33,933 nt of DNA, taken from a virus. Of this stretch, positions 1 to 7,577 are shown piece after piece (the stretch's first letter is position 1; every line of letters starts with the position of its first letter). The position numbers were made by a program, and so were the translations under genes. The stretch lies in the IMG/VR virus record IMGVR_UViG_3300042542_002998, positions 1-33,933 of that record; one strand, given 5' to 3'. The notes under the pieces are model-generated. The model had not been told where the DNA came from, did no database searches, and was given only the letters and a program-made list of their open reading frames with translations.

Positions 1-1525
1 CGTCGCCACGCAGATAGTTCGACGCCGATGCGGTGCCGGTGCCGAGCCTCGCCGTGGCCAGCACGCCGCTCCCGATCTGCGAGGCGGGGAGGCTGGGGAT
101 GCGGGCAAAGTCCAGCGTTCCGCTCGTAATCTCGCTGGCCGCGTGAGCATGGCTTGCAGCGGCGAAATCCGTCGTGGCCGCTGCGGCTGCGGTGCCGAGA
201 GTCGGGCGTCCCGTGAGGTCCGAATAGGCTCCGCTGGTCGCGACGGCGGCGAGGCCGCTCACATCTTGTGCGCTATGCGTATGAGAGACGGCAGCTGCAT
301 CCGTGATCCCATACCCCGCCAAGGTGGTCGGCGTCGAGGTGATCGTTGACCACGCCTGGTTATGGGCCAGCGGTGTCCGTGCATCCGTCAGGCGGGCATC
401 CGACGAGCCCACCGCGTCGGTGATGCCGTAGCCGGAAAGCGTCGTGGGGGTCGAAGTAATCGTGGACCACGCCTGCGCGTGGCTCGCCGCCGCTACGTCG
501 GTGCCGATCGCAAGACCGAGATTCGTCCGCGCCGCCGAGGCCGTCGTCGCGCCGGTGCCGCCGTAGGCAACGCCGATGGCGCTGGCGAGCCATGTGCCAG
601 CGACGACCTGCCCGGCATTGTTGACCGAAAACGGCACTGGGCCGCCGCCGATTGCCGTCAAAGACAGTGTGCGACCCTGAATCGAGGACTCGGAAATAAA
701 AGCAGATGCGCCTACAACGCCATCGACAACAACATCGTTGCCAAAATCCACGTAGCCGGTAAACGACGCCCCCGCAAGCGACGCCTTCGCGTCCAGCGCC
801 GCCTGCAATCCCGAGACCGTGCTGATGGCCTGCGTTCCCGTGTGCGACGACCGCGCCCGCGCGTCCACGTTGGCGACGTTGCCCAGGCCCACCATCGCGG
901 CGGTGATGCCGCTCACCGTGCCGGTGAACGTGGGATTGGCGAGCGGGGCTTTCGCGGCGAGCGAGTTGGTAACGGTCGTGGCAAAGTTCGCGTCGTCGCC
1001 CAGGGCAGCGGCGAGCTCGTTGAGCGTGTCGAGCGATGCCGGGGCGGCGTCGATCACGGCAGCCACGGCCGCCGTAACGTCGCTCGTGCGGGCGATTGCC
1101 GGGGAGAGCCGCGCGTCGGGGAGGATGCCCGACACCAAGGCCGAGGCGTCGGTCGTCGCGGTAGCGTTGCTGCCCGCTGGCCCGGTTGCGCCCGCAGGCC
1201 CCTGAATTCCGGCGACGCCTTGGATTCCTTGAATCCCTTGCTCGCCACGCTCGCCGCGTTCGCCTTGCGGGCCGGTAGCCCCGACTGCGCCGGTGGCCCC
1301 GGCGGGGATGACGAAGTTCAGCACGGCCGCGCTCGAAGTGCCAGCGTTCACGACGCTCGCCGACGATCCCGGCGCACCCGTCGTGACGGTGCCAACCTGA
1401 ACCGACGCAGCCGCACCGTTCGCCCCCGAAGGGCCGAACCCGCCAGCCACCGAAACGTCGATCTGCGTCTCTCCGACGCTGGCCGTGATCTGCTGGTTCG
1501 TCACGTTCGCGTTAATCGGCGGCAT
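1..1525 (-). CDS. Collagen-like tail fibre protein, 3' end cut by window edge
   Basis: The frame is open from ATG at 1525 to the window edge, giving at least 508 residues. Residues about 77-118 are Gly-X-Y collagen-like repeats (for example GATGPQGERGERGEQG). Further on come fibre motifs: GGTGATT, two near-identical units built on AWSTITSTPTTL and GYGITDA, and SNYLRGD at the cut end, which in many tail fibres continues as GDGTW. This fits a trimeric receptor-binding fibre or fibre tip at the distal tail. The start codon overlaps the upstream stop (TGATG). The missing C-terminus should carry the receptor-binding or chaperone part. The fibre class is clear from composition and motifs; the receptor is unknown. 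Confidence 0.85.
   Translation of the reverse strand, partial: MPPINANVTNQQITASVGETQIDVSVAGGFGPSGANGAAASVQVGTVTTGAPGSSASVVNAGTSSAAVLNFVIPAGATGAVGATGPQGERGERGEQGIQGIQGVAGIQGPAGATGPAGSNATATTDASALVSGILPDARLSPAIARTSDVTAAVAAVIDAAPASLDTLNELAAALGDDANFATTVTNSLAAKAPLANPTFTGTVSGITAAMVGLGNVANVDARARSSHTGTQAISTVSGLQAALDAKASLAGASFTGYVDFGNDVVVDGVVGASAFISESSIQGRTLSLTAIGGGPVPFSVNNAGQVVAGTWLASAIGVAYGGTGATTASAARTNLGLAIGTDVAAASHAQAWSTITSTPTTLSGYGITDAVGSSDARLTDARTPLAHNQAWSTITSTPTTLAGYGITDAAAVSHTHSAQDVSGLAAVATSGAYSDLTGRPTLGTAAAAATTDFAAASHAHAASEITSGTLDFARIPSLPASQIGSGVLATARLGTGTASASNYLRGD
299..472 (-). repeat. Tandem fibre repeat within the tail fibre gene
   Basis: Two copies of a unit of about 20 residues (AWSTITSTPTTL, then S or A, then GYGITDA) are encoded at roughly 414-472 and 299-357. 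They are separated by a segment containing DARLTDARTPLAH. Short repeats of this kind are common in phage fibre shafts. The DNA copies have diverged at wobble positions, so the duplication is not recent. Boundaries are approximate. Confidence 0.65.
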
Positions 1526-1839
1526 CAAAGCACCTCCACGAAGCCGGTGAGGGCCGTTCGCGTGGCCTGGTTCTCGGTCCACTTCATTTGCCACCCGTAG
1601 GTGCCACGGGCCAGCGCGGCCGTCTGCGTGTCGGTCAGGCTCACGTTCACCTGCCCGGCCGTGGCCGAGACGAACGACACGGTGAGCGGCTGCACCTCGG
1701 CACCGCTGACGAGCGACGTGATGCCAGCGGTCACGGTGTACGAGGCCAGCGAAATGGAGAAGTCCACCATTGCGCTTACGTCATCGCCCCGCTTGAACGA
1801 GAGATTGAGCGTGCCAGGTGTTTGATCGTAAGAAGCCAT
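1525..1839 (-). CDS. Small beta-rich virion or baseplate-type protein, unknown function
   Basis: This 104-residue protein lies directly upstream of the tail fibre and is coupled to it by TGATG. It alternates hydrophobic and polar stretches typical of an Ig-like beta sandwich (TLNLSFKRGDDVSAMVDFSI, then QVNVSLTDTQ, then a C-terminal TYGWQMKWTE strand). It resembles the N-terminal domains of BppU-type baseplate proteins in general pattern only. The ATG has a GAGG ribosome site 7 nt upstream. Position and overlap suggest a tail-tip or fibre-attachment subunit, which is an inference. Confidence 0.6.
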   Translation of the reverse strand: MASYDQTPGTLNLSFKRGDDVSAMVDFSISLASYTVTAGITSLVSGAEVQPLTVSFVSATAGQVNVSLTDTQTAALARGTYGWQMKWTENQATRTALTGFVEVL

Positions 1840-1848
1840 TGGCTCGCC

Positions 1849-2109
1849 TCAGTTGTGCCGGTCGGTGTCGGGCAGGCTTGTCGCGGCAGACTTTGGTTGT
1901 AGGGCATACAGCAAGCGGGTCTGCTCCTTGATCGCGCTGCCGATCTCGCGCTGCGTCTCGCCCAGCTGCTGAACGAACTCTTGATGTGCCGCCACGAGCG
2001 GGAGCAGCACGTCCTGCCGCAGCACCCAGCCGAAGGCGATGGCCACCAATGTGGGAAATCCCCACCGCTCGATGATTGAAAACAGCGTGTTCTTTGCGTC
2101 GTCGGTCAT
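1849..2109 (-). CDS. Single-span membrane protein with short coiled coil, holin or spanin candidate
   Basis: This 86-residue protein has one predicted membrane segment at about residues 14-30 (WGFPTLVAIAFGWVL). A charged amphipathic helix follows (about 40-65, QEFVQQLGETQREIGSAIKEQ), then a polar tail. The ATG overlaps the upstream stop as ATGA. It follows a second one-span protein and a peptidase gene, which is the usual setting of holins and other lysis membrane proteins. There is no family-specific motif, so the lysis role is inferred from topology and neighbours. Confidence 0.6.
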   Translation of the reverse strand: MTDDAKNTLFSIIERWGFPTLVAIAFGWVLRQDVLLPLVAAHQEFVQQLGETQREIGSAIKEQTRLLYALQPKSAATSLPDTDRHN

Positions 2110-2447
2110 CGCCGCATCTCCGTCTGCCACCCTACCAATGCAATCCGATTGCTGGCAGATTTCATCCACCACGCCAGCACCGCTTTGACAATCTCTTGAA
2201 TCAGCACACCCAGCACGAGCGTGAGGATGATGCCCATGCGGACGTTCTGCCGTTCGCTGCGTTCGATGCTCGCGGAAACCTGTTCGAGCATCACGCCGTA
2301 GCCCTCGGGCCGGGCCTGCGAGATCGCCACCGTGGGCCACTTGCGGACGACGCGCCGCACCAGGCGGGAGACGAGCGGCCGCCCGGCGAGGTGCTTCCTC
2401 GCGGAGAGGCTGGACCACACGGCGGCGTCGAGGTCTTCGAGGCTCAC
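2106..2447 (-). CDS. Small membrane protein, lysis-cassette candidate
   Basis: The 113-residue product has a basic soluble N-terminal half and one strong hydrophobic helix at about residues 72-94 (GIILTLVLGVLIQEIVKAVL). It overlaps both neighbours by 4 nt (ATGA), so it is probably translated with them. Two consecutive one-span proteins followed by a fibre gene suggest holin and antiholin or spanin-like partners. No homologue can be named from sequence alone. Confidence 0.6.
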   Translation of the reverse strand: MSLEDLDAAVWSSLSARKHLAGRPLVSRLVRRVVRKWPTVAISQARPEGYGVMLEQVSASIERSERQNVRMGIILTLVLGVLIQEIVKAVLAWWMKSASNRIALVGWQTEMRR

Positions 2448-2710
2448 TTCGCCACCTTCTTTCCGGTGCCTTTGCAGACGGGGCAGGTAAACACGGAGAT
2501 TCCATCACCACTGCGCACCTTGCCCTTGCCATCGCAGTTGTCGCACTTGTCCGACGCCGGGGCGGGGGCCATCTCTTGGCCGAGCTTCACGCTCATGCGG
2601 GCCGTCTCGCAGGCCAGATCCGCCACGATGTCGGGGTGGTCGGGGGCCGGGGCTCCGCAGCCTCTGGCAAAGAGCAGGAACGTGCCGGTGACGAGGGCCG
2701 CAGTCTTCAT
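2444..2710 (-). CDS. Exported protein with DnaJ-type zinc knuckles
   Basis: Starting at ATG 2710 (GGAGG site upstream, ATGA overlap with the peptidase gene), the product is 88 residues. It begins MKTAALVTGTFLLFARGCGA, a short signal or lipoprotein-like leader. A strict lipobox is not met, because the residues before Cys are ARG. The C-terminal third has two CxxCxGxG motifs, CDNCDGKG and CPVCKGTG, as in half of a DnaJ zinc-binding domain. The frame is open a few codons upstream, but the ribosome site favours MKT. A periplasmic or envelope zinc protein of unknown function is the safest call. Confidence 0.7.
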   Translation of the reverse strand: MKTAALVTGTFLLFARGCGAPAPDHPDIVADLACETARMSVKLGQEMAPAPASDKCDNCDGKGKVRSGDGISVFTCPVCKGTGKKVAK

Positions 2711-3621
2711 AGGACGCCTCCGGTCCAATCGGGGAGCGTGCGGGGCGGGAAGCCCTGGTAGCCGCTGAGGGCAAACGAGTCTTCATTGGGCCCGATCATC
2801 CGCGTGAAGTCGCTTGCCTTCACCCAGCCCGCAGAGCGTTGAAACTGCGGCGGCAGATTCGTGTCGTAGGTTCCCGAGTAACAGTCTCCCCAACTGTTGC
2901 AGACCAGGATGGCGGGCTCCGGCTTCCAGCGAACTCCGGCGGCCATTTGGCAATGAGCCCAGCCGCCCATGGGTGTCATGTAGCCGTCACGCAGTGTCAT
3001 GGAAAATCCCATGCCACTGGTAATCCCGCACGGGTATCCGTTCTGCAATGCGCGGGCTACGTCCTCAAAATTTCTGACCAAGGCCACGCTGCTGACCTTG
3101 TGCTGTGCCGCGTACTGTTCGAGATGATCGGGCACGCCGTCGCGGCCCCATTCGCGCTCGCGGCTTCCGCTGTTATCGAGGAACTTCTCGCCGCCGTAGT
3201 CAATGCCGTAGTGCAGCGTCCCCCACTGCGTGATCGCCTTGGCGCACGCACCGCCGTAGGAACCGTCGCCGCCGAGGTTCCGGCCGCCGCGAACTTCCAC
3301 GCGACTGAAGGCGTACACGCTCGCTTCGAGCACACGCCCGCCATAACTCTCAGGTTCGTTTCGCAGGGCCACGTCGCAGGCGGCGAGCATGTCCACCGCC
3401 AAACCGAAGCCCCAGCCACAGCACGAACCCACCCGCTGGGCACCACGCTTCCAATCGGGTGCGACGGCAAGAAGGTACTGCCCCAAAAACACGTCTCGCG
3501 TCTCGTCGAGCACCAGATCGGGGCCAGCCTGCGCGAGCGTGGGCCGGGCGAGCGACGCCAGGAAGTCGTCGGTGCCCTTCCGGTCGGGCTGGTATCCCAT
3601 TAAGGGGATGAAGTCGGCCAC
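2707..3621 (-). CDS. Papain-like (C1-type) cysteine peptidase
   Basis: This 304-residue protein shows the papain-family signature. A Gln at 62 precedes GSCCGW (Cys67 or Cys68 as nucleophile). The His is in GGWAHCQ (His223), and the Asn is in the family hallmark NSWGD (Asn242). Extra cysteines are frequent. It starts at GTG 3621 behind GGAGGCTAGACC. The usual propeptide seems absent and there is no clear signal peptide. It sits among small membrane and exported proteins just before the tail fibre, where an endolysin is expected, and no canonical muramidase, amidase or CHAP enzyme is visible elsewhere. A role in host envelope degradation is therefore plausible but inferred. A virion-associated or host-protein-cutting peptidase is also possible. 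Confidence 0.85.
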   Translation of the reverse strand: MADFIPLMGYQPDRKGTDDFLASLARPTLAQAGPDLVLDETRDVFLGQYLLAVAPDWKRGAQRVGSCCGWGFGLAVDMLAACDVALRNEPESYGGRVLEASVYAFSRVEVRGGRNLGGDGSYGGACAKAITQWGTLHYGIDYGGEKFLDNSGSREREWGRDGVPDHLEQYAAQHKVSSVALVRNFEDVARALQNGYPCGITSGMGFSMTLRDGYMTPMGGWAHCQMAAGVRWKPEPAILVCNSWGDCYSGTYDTNLPPQFQRSAGWVKASDFTRMIGPNEDSFALSGYQGFPPRTLPDWTGGVL

Positions 3622-3624
3622 GGT

Positions 3625-4104
3625 CTAGCCTCCGTTGCCGTAGCCAGCCCACGCAATCGCCCTGCAAGCCTCGCCGTAGGCCCGCCGCAAGTCGGCGTCC
3701 ACCGGCTTCACGTCGAGGCCCACCACGCCCGTCATCGCCTTCTCGACGGCCTCACGCAGGCCGGGATACTGCCCCGGCTTCACGCCGCCCAGCCGTCGCC
3801 ACGCGATGTCGAGGCTCAGGACGGTGAAGCCACGCAGCGATCGCGTGTCGGTGAAGATCACCTCGGTGGTCACGGCGTCGCCCGCCACGACGACAGCGGC
3901 CTTCTCCCAAACACTCGCCCAAATGGCCCGCTCGGCCGGGCTGGCGGATCGCAGTGCCTTCGCAACGTCGGCCACCTTCGTCTTCATCTCGTCGCTCACG
4001 TCCTCAACCACAAACGTCGGCGCGGCATGCCTGGGCTGCGGCATCCCAAACGCCGCAACGCAGCCGAGTACAAACGCGATGGCAAGTCGGGTACCAATGC
4101 TCAT
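3625..4104 (-). CDS. Exported protein of unknown function
   Basis: The 159-residue product begins MSIGTRLAIAFVLGCVAAFG, a typical Sec signal peptide with likely cleavage near residue 28 (RHAA). The mature part is mixed helix and strand with no motif I recognise. The ATG is chosen because it overlaps the upstream stop (ATGA); the open frame extends further but without support. It ends 3 nt before the start of the papain-like peptidase, so the two may act together in the envelope. Confidence 0.65.
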   Translation of the reverse strand: MSIGTRLAIAFVLGCVAAFGMPQPRHAAPTFVVEDVSDEMKTKVADVAKALRSASPAERAIWASVWEKAAVVVAGDAVTTEVIFTDTRSLRGFTVLSLDIAWRRLGGVKPGQYPGLREAVEKAMTGVVGLDVKPVDADLRRAYGEACRAIAWAGYGNGG

Positions 4105-4382
4105 TTCTTCGCCTTGGGTGCGTTGCCGAGCATCACGTCGAGCAGCTGCTGGCACAGGGCCACGCCTTCGGCACAGCCTGCCGCCCGTAGCCTCGTGGCC
4201 AGGTCAAGCACGACGTGCAGGTCTTTGCCCGTCACGCTTGGGGCCGCTTCACCTGCGGCTTCCACCGCACGGTCTTGCCACGCGGCTTGGGCTTTCCGAG
4301 CCACGGCGGCAATCGCGGGGCCAGCGACGAGAGCCACTGCCGCCAGAGCGGCGACGATACGAATGGCAGCATCAAGGCTCAC
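4101..4382 (-). CDS. Membrane-anchored small protein, holin-like topology
   Basis: GTG at 4382 overlaps the upstream stop (GTGA) and has GGAGG about 8 nt upstream. From there the product is 93 residues. A hydrophobic Ala-rich helix covers about residues 6-27 (IVAALAAVALVAGPAIAAVA). A soluble helical C-terminus follows with two Cys (AAGCAEGVALCQQLL). One N-terminal span plus a cytoplasmic or periplasmic helix fits class II or III holins or a membrane anchor. Function is not established. Confidence 0.6.
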   Translation of the reverse strand: MSLDAAIRIVAALAAVALVAGPAIAAVARKAQAAWQDRAVEAAGEAAPSVTGKDLHVVLDLATRLRAAGCAEGVALCQQLLDVMLGNAPKAKK

Positions 4383-4678
4383 TTCGCTCCCTCCACTTGG
4401 AGAAGGCACCACCGCAGCAACGCCTCGCCCTCCTTGGTCTTCATCACGTCGCCAAGGTGCCGCACGAGTTGGTCATCGAGCGGGCTCGAAGTCTTTGCCG
4501 CGAGCCACTCGCAGGCGTCGGCAACGACGAGAGCCCGGCGGTGCGGGTCCATCTCGTTGACCAGCCGCTGGCCATAGCCGATGAGCGGTGCCCACGCTTG
4601 CAGCAGGCGAATCTGGTCCCAGATCGACAGGCCCGCCCCGTACTTGGCGGCTTCCTCGGGGGTCATCTCGTAACTCAT
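4379..4678 (-). CDS. Conserved-looking small phage protein, unknown
   Basis: The 99-residue protein starts at MSYEMTPEEAA, with GGAGG 8 nt upstream of ATG 4678. It is mostly alpha-helical and soluble, with a Trp-rich core (WDQIRLLQAWAPLIG) and no membrane span. It overlaps the next gene by 4 nt. No family recognised. Its place at the head of the membrane-protein cluster suggests a late gene. Confidence 0.55.
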   Translation of the reverse strand: MSYEMTPEEAAKYGAGLSIWDQIRLLQAWAPLIGYGQRLVNEMDPHRRALVVADACEWLAAKTSSPLDDQLVRHLGDVMKTKEGEALLRWCLLQVEGAK

Positions 4679-4690
4679 GGCGGGCACCTC

Positions 4691-4942
4691 CTACCCCGAG
4701 TCTGCCCCGCCACCCCCTCCGTCTTGCAGTTCGTCCGACAAGCCGTTCACCGTGTCATTGCAGAAGTCGTAGAACCAGTCGAAGCAGTCTTTCACTTCCT
4801 GCCGGGCGTCCTTCACGTCCAGGCGGTACGGCCAGCGGAAATGGTCGCCATCCTTCACGGTGCCGTCGCCTTCGCAGAGGTAGACGCTGATGTACTTCTG
4901 CGAGAAATCCACGACGATCTTGCCCAGGATGGGGTCGCTCAT
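4691..4942 (-). CDS. Small acidic protein, unknown
   Basis: The product is 83 residues and strongly acidic, with aromatic residues in FDWFYDFCND and a Gly-rich tail (DGGGGGADSG). It starts at ATG 4942, coupled by ATGA to the upstream gene and preceded by GGAGG. The N-terminus (ILGKIVVDFSQKYISVYLCE) looks like a beta hairpin. Small acidic phage proteins are sometimes DNA mimics or host-enzyme inhibitors, but nothing specific supports that here. Confidence 0.5.
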   Translation of the reverse strand: MSDPILGKIVVDFSQKYISVYLCEGDGTVKDGDHFRWPYRLDVKDARQEVKDCFDWFYDFCNDTVNGLSDELQDGGGGGADSG

Positions 4943-5283
4943 TCGCCGCCCTCCATGTGCCGCAGATCCTCGGGCGTCTCAATCTGCCGCAGCTGGAACT
5001 GCGTCGGCTTGGTCACAGCCCGCTCGTAGCGGGTGTGTTCGTCCCACCGAGCCTGAATCTCCTTGCAGGCTTGCTCGATCTCGCGGGGCGTGGGGTCGCG
5101 CTGGCGTTCGGGCTTGAAGCGGAACCGGCGGTCGTGCCGGGGCGGCAGGTGGGCGACGGCCTTCAGCCGGATCAGCTGATCCTTCGTGATCGTCCAATGC
5201 GTGCAGATGGCGTACATCGACGAGTGCGATGCCCACTGAATCCGCAGCGTCTGGAAATCAATGGTCGCCGTCACGCCCGCCAT
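4939..5283 (-). CDS. Helix-turn-helix-like small DNA-binding protein
   Basis: The 114-residue protein has a likely homeodomain-type helix-turn-helix in residues about 18-52. The line HSSMYAICTHWTITKDQLIR resembles GcrA-like or transposase-type helices. A basic segment RHDRRFRFKPERQ follows, then DPTPREIEQACKEIQARW. That last motif recurs in the protein at 7578..7814, so the two may be distant paralogues. It overlaps the glycosyltransferase gene by 26 nt. A transcription regulator is the best guess. Confidence 0.55.
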   Translation of the reverse strand: MAGVTATIDFQTLRIQWASHSSMYAICTHWTITKDQLIRLKAVAHLPPRHDRRFRFKPERQRDPTPREIEQACKEIQARWDEHTRYERAVTKPTQFQLRQIETPEDLRHMEGGE

Positions 5284-6157
5284 CGGTCGGCTCCATCCAG
5301 TGCATGACCGTTCTCATCGACGGGTCGAGATACAACTTCTGCCCCGTCCGCTCCGTGATGCTTCGATGGAAGGCAACGTGCTCGCAATCCTTCTCCCCGT
5401 CGTAGTGCCCACGCAGGAATGCGAAGCTGTCGTAGATCGCCATGCCGCCGAAGGCCGAGCAGACCGGGAACGGCGGCGAGCCTACCGGCGGCAGGTGACT
5501 GTGCTTCCAGCCGCCGAGCCCGGCGGTGTAGTCATCCCAATACGAATTGAGCCGGTAGGCCCAGGCGTCGTAGTTCACGAAATCCGCGACGAGCTTGGGC
5601 TGCCGGTCTTCGCCCATCGCCATCACAGGATGCTGAATCAGCGCCACGCCCGCCATGCCGTAGGCGTCGGGCGTCGCGTGCAGTGCCCCGATCCCGTGCA
5701 TGACGCCAGCGTGACTCCACCCGCCCCAGGCGTCCCAATCAATGACCACCACGAGATCGTAGTCGGCGCAGGTGTCGGCAACCCACCGCTGACAGGCGGT
5801 GCGGTACTCGGCGAGGGCAATCGTGCGGCGGCCCGCGAACTCGGCCCCGTAGTGCTCACGGTCGAGCCGCTGGCTCGTGAACGTCGCCTCCCGGTGAGCG
5901 GCGGCGAAGTCGGTCAGCACCTGCACCGTTCCATCGGATGAGTCGTTCTCTTCGATGTGCAAACGCCACTCGCCGCACGTCTCGACGAGCTGCTCGAACC
6001 GGCCGAGGTTCGCCTTGAGGTGCGGCGCACAGTTGCGGGCCAGGCCGACGAACGCCACGCGCGAGTCTTGGAAGTGCGACTCGCCCTCACGCACCACCCG
6101 CAGGTGGTCTGCCGCGAACGGCTCAAGCGGATAGACGAGGTGATCGGGGATCTTCAT
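5258..6157 (-). CDS. GT-A fold glycosyltransferase, CAP59-like (GT69 type)
   Basis: The 299-residue protein looks like a nucleotide-sugar-dependent glycosyltransferase. An N-terminal strand (VAFVGLARNCAPHL) and HIEENDSSDGT form the nucleotide-binding start. YDLVVVIDWDAW carries the metal-binding DxD (Asp140, Asp142). FGGMAIYDSFAFL matches the acceptor-side motif of the CAP59/GT69 mannosyltransferase group. The ATG overlaps the methyltransferase stop (ATGA). Together with that enzyme it could modify virion proteins, host surface glycans or DNA. The GT-A assignment is firm; the GT69 subfamily and substrate are inference. Confidence 0.75.
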   Translation of the reverse strand: MKIPDHLVYPLEPFAADHLRVVREGESHFQDSRVAFVGLARNCAPHLKANLGRFEQLVETCGEWRLHIEENDSSDGTVQVLTDFAAAHREATFTSQRLDREHYGAEFAGRRTIALAEYRTACQRWVADTCADYDLVVVIDWDAWGGWSHAGVMHGIGALHATPDAYGMAGVALIQHPVMAMGEDRQPKLVADFVNYDAWAYRLNSYWDDYTAGLGGWKHSHLPPVGSPPFPVCSAFGGMAIYDSFAFLRGHYDGEKDCEHVAFHRSITERTGQKLYLDPSMRTVMHWMEPTDGGRDGDH

Positions 6158-6681
6158 CGCTTCACCGCCACGGCCACGCCGTAGGGCTCGAGCACCTGCC
6201 GCCAGACGGCGATCTCCGGCCGTCGTTCCTCAACCCACTCGTCGAACGCAGTCAGCAGGTAGGGATGCGCGGGATGCGTAATGTCATGAAACGCAACGCA
6301 GCCGCCGGGGCGGCACAGGGGCCAGACGTTCCGCAGGTCGGCCAGCCCGCCCTCATAGGAGTGGTCGCCGTCTACGAGGATCAGATCGAACTGCTGGGCC
6401 AGCGTCGGGATCGTCTGCCTTGAGTCGCCGTCGAGGTATCGCACCTCGCCCGTGTAGAGCATCCCGGCCAGAAGCCGGTCGATGTGGTCGTGCGAGCCGC
6501 GCGAGGAGCCGCCCCACTCGCCGCCCCATGTGTCGGCACACACGATCGACTCAAGGGCCGGGGCGTTCTCCACGACCACCCGCAGCGAACCGCCGTCACG
6601 GGTGCCGATCTCCAAGTAGGACCGCACGGCGTTCTCTTCGCAGTGGCCCGACAAGAAATCGTAGAGGCTCTGGTTGCTCAT
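6154..6681 (-). CDS. SAM-dependent methyltransferase, Methyltransf_24 type
   Basis: The start MSNQSLYDFL at 6681 overlaps the RusA stop (ATGA), giving 175 residues. Motif I is LEIGTRDGGS (about 24-32). Then come ADTWGG, RYLDGDS and the class-typical LVDGDHSYEGGLADL (about 102-116). GGCVAFHDI follows. This pattern is that of the class I methyltransferases often paired with glycosyltransferases, which O-methylate sugars or peptide chains. The pairing with the next gene suggests glycan decoration. A DNA methyltransferase is unlikely, because DPPY/NPPY and PC motifs are absent. Confidence 0.8.
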   Translation of the reverse strand: MSNQSLYDFLSGHCEENAVRSYLEIGTRDGGSLRVVVENAPALESIVCADTWGGEWGGSSRGSHDHIDRLLAGMLYTGEVRYLDGDSRQTIPTLAQQFDLILVDGDHSYEGGLADLRNVWPLCRPGGCVAFHDITHPAHPYLLTAFDEWVEERRPEIAVWRQVLEPYGVAVAVKR

Positions 6682-7085
6682 GCGATCCGCACGGTGGTCC
6701 GTGCCTCCTGGCCGTAAGACTTCTCCACCACGAGCTTCGCCACCTGCGAGTCGTCCTCGAACGCCACGCCGTTCAAGGCGTCGAGGGCCGCCTTCGCGCA
6801 GTTGTCCACGTCGAACCGTGGCAACAGCGGTGCCCCCTTCCGCAGCCCCTTCTTTGTCAGGTGCGAGGCCGGGCGGGCGAAGACGAGATCGAGGATCACC
6901 GTGAGCGGCTCCGTCGTGATCGGCGTTGCCCCGGCCTCGAGGGCCGCCGCTGCGATGGCCGCCCGGTACGCATGCACCGGGTGTTTGCCCGGCACATACG
7001 CCCGCGCGAACCCGCCCCGCGTCGAGACTCTGGGCCTCGGCTGCGGCACGGGATCGCCCGGCACGGAGAAGGTCAACGGCTTCAC
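6678..7085 (-). CDS. rusA: RusA-family Holliday junction resolvase
   Basis: From GTG 7085 (overlapping the upstream stop as GTGA, with a GAGGA site) the product is 135 residues, a normal RusA size. It opens with FSVPGDPVPQPRPR. It contains the catalytic stretch FDVDNCAKAALDAL (Asp92, Asp94, Asp102), then EDDSQV (Asp111, Asp112), the acidic residues that bind metal in RusA. It cuts branched DNA during phage recombination and before packaging, and pairs logically with RecT in this window. Confidence 0.9.
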   Translation of the reverse strand: MKPLTFSVPGDPVPQPRPRVSTRGGFARAYVPGKHPVHAYRAAIAAAALEAGATPITTEPLTVILDLVFARPASHLTKKGLRKGAPLLPRFDVDNCAKAALDALNGVAFEDDSQVAKLVVEKSYGQEARTTVRIA

Positions 7086-7231
7086 GGTGTCCTCGCGGCC
7101 ATGTACAGGCCGACGTTTGCGAACGCATACCCGAGGTAGGCCAGGCCCAGCCCCGCTTTGCCATGCAGGGCCAGGTCGGCCGCCACCACGAGATAGATGC
7201 CGCCCGTGAGGGCGATGAGCCAAGGGGCCAC
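7082..7231 (-). CDS. 49-residue membrane protein
   Basis: This short GTG-started gene encodes two likely membrane helices, APWLIALTGGIYLVVAADLA and GLGLAYLGYAFANVGLYMAA, joined by LHGKA. Its stop overlaps the RusA start (GTGA), and it begins 3 nt after the upstream stop. It has a weak AGGTGA site. Small two-helix proteins of this kind occur widely in phage early regions with no known role. The tight coupling and clear topology make it credible. Confidence 0.6.
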   Translation of the reverse strand: MAPWLIALTGGIYLVVAADLALHGKAGLGLAYLGYAFANVGLYMAARTP

Positions 7232-7234
7232 GGT

Positions 7235-7528
7235 TCACCTGTAGCGGATGACGGCGTACCAGCGGCGAGTGACCGGCGAGTAGGCCACGCCCTCCTCGAC
7301 GATCACCTTCTTGCCAAAGAAACAACACGCGCGCCGGGCAGCCTCTGGCGTAGAACCCATACCTATCCCTTCCGTCTGGCTGCACTGGCTATGCACAAGC
7401 GTGCCGCGCCGGGCGATGACGGTGGCGTGCTCTTGGGCCGAGATCACGGCCGGGCCACGCACCACGATGGTCTGACCGTTGGCGAGCGAGGCGGCGAGGG
7501 CGAACAGGACGACGAAGGCAAAACGCAT
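7235..7528 (-). CDS. Exported Cys-containing protein, unknown
   Basis: From ATG 7528 (AGGAG 7 nt upstream) the product is 97 residues with a clean signal peptide, MRFAFVVLFALAASLANG, and cleavage expected after about residue 18. The mature part has three Cys (HSQCSQ and RRACCFF), so a disulfide is possible. An exported protein in the early region could act at the cell envelope, for instance in superinfection exclusion. That role is speculation. Confidence 0.6.
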   Translation of the reverse strand: MRFAFVVLFALAASLANGQTIVVRGPAVISAQEHATVIARRGTLVHSQCSQTEGIGMGSTPEAARRACCFFGKKVIVEEGVAYSPVTRRWYAVIRYR

Positions 7529-7577
7529 GGCGTTGCTCCTGGGGTGAGTGAACCACGCCCGCAGGATGGCAACCGTG

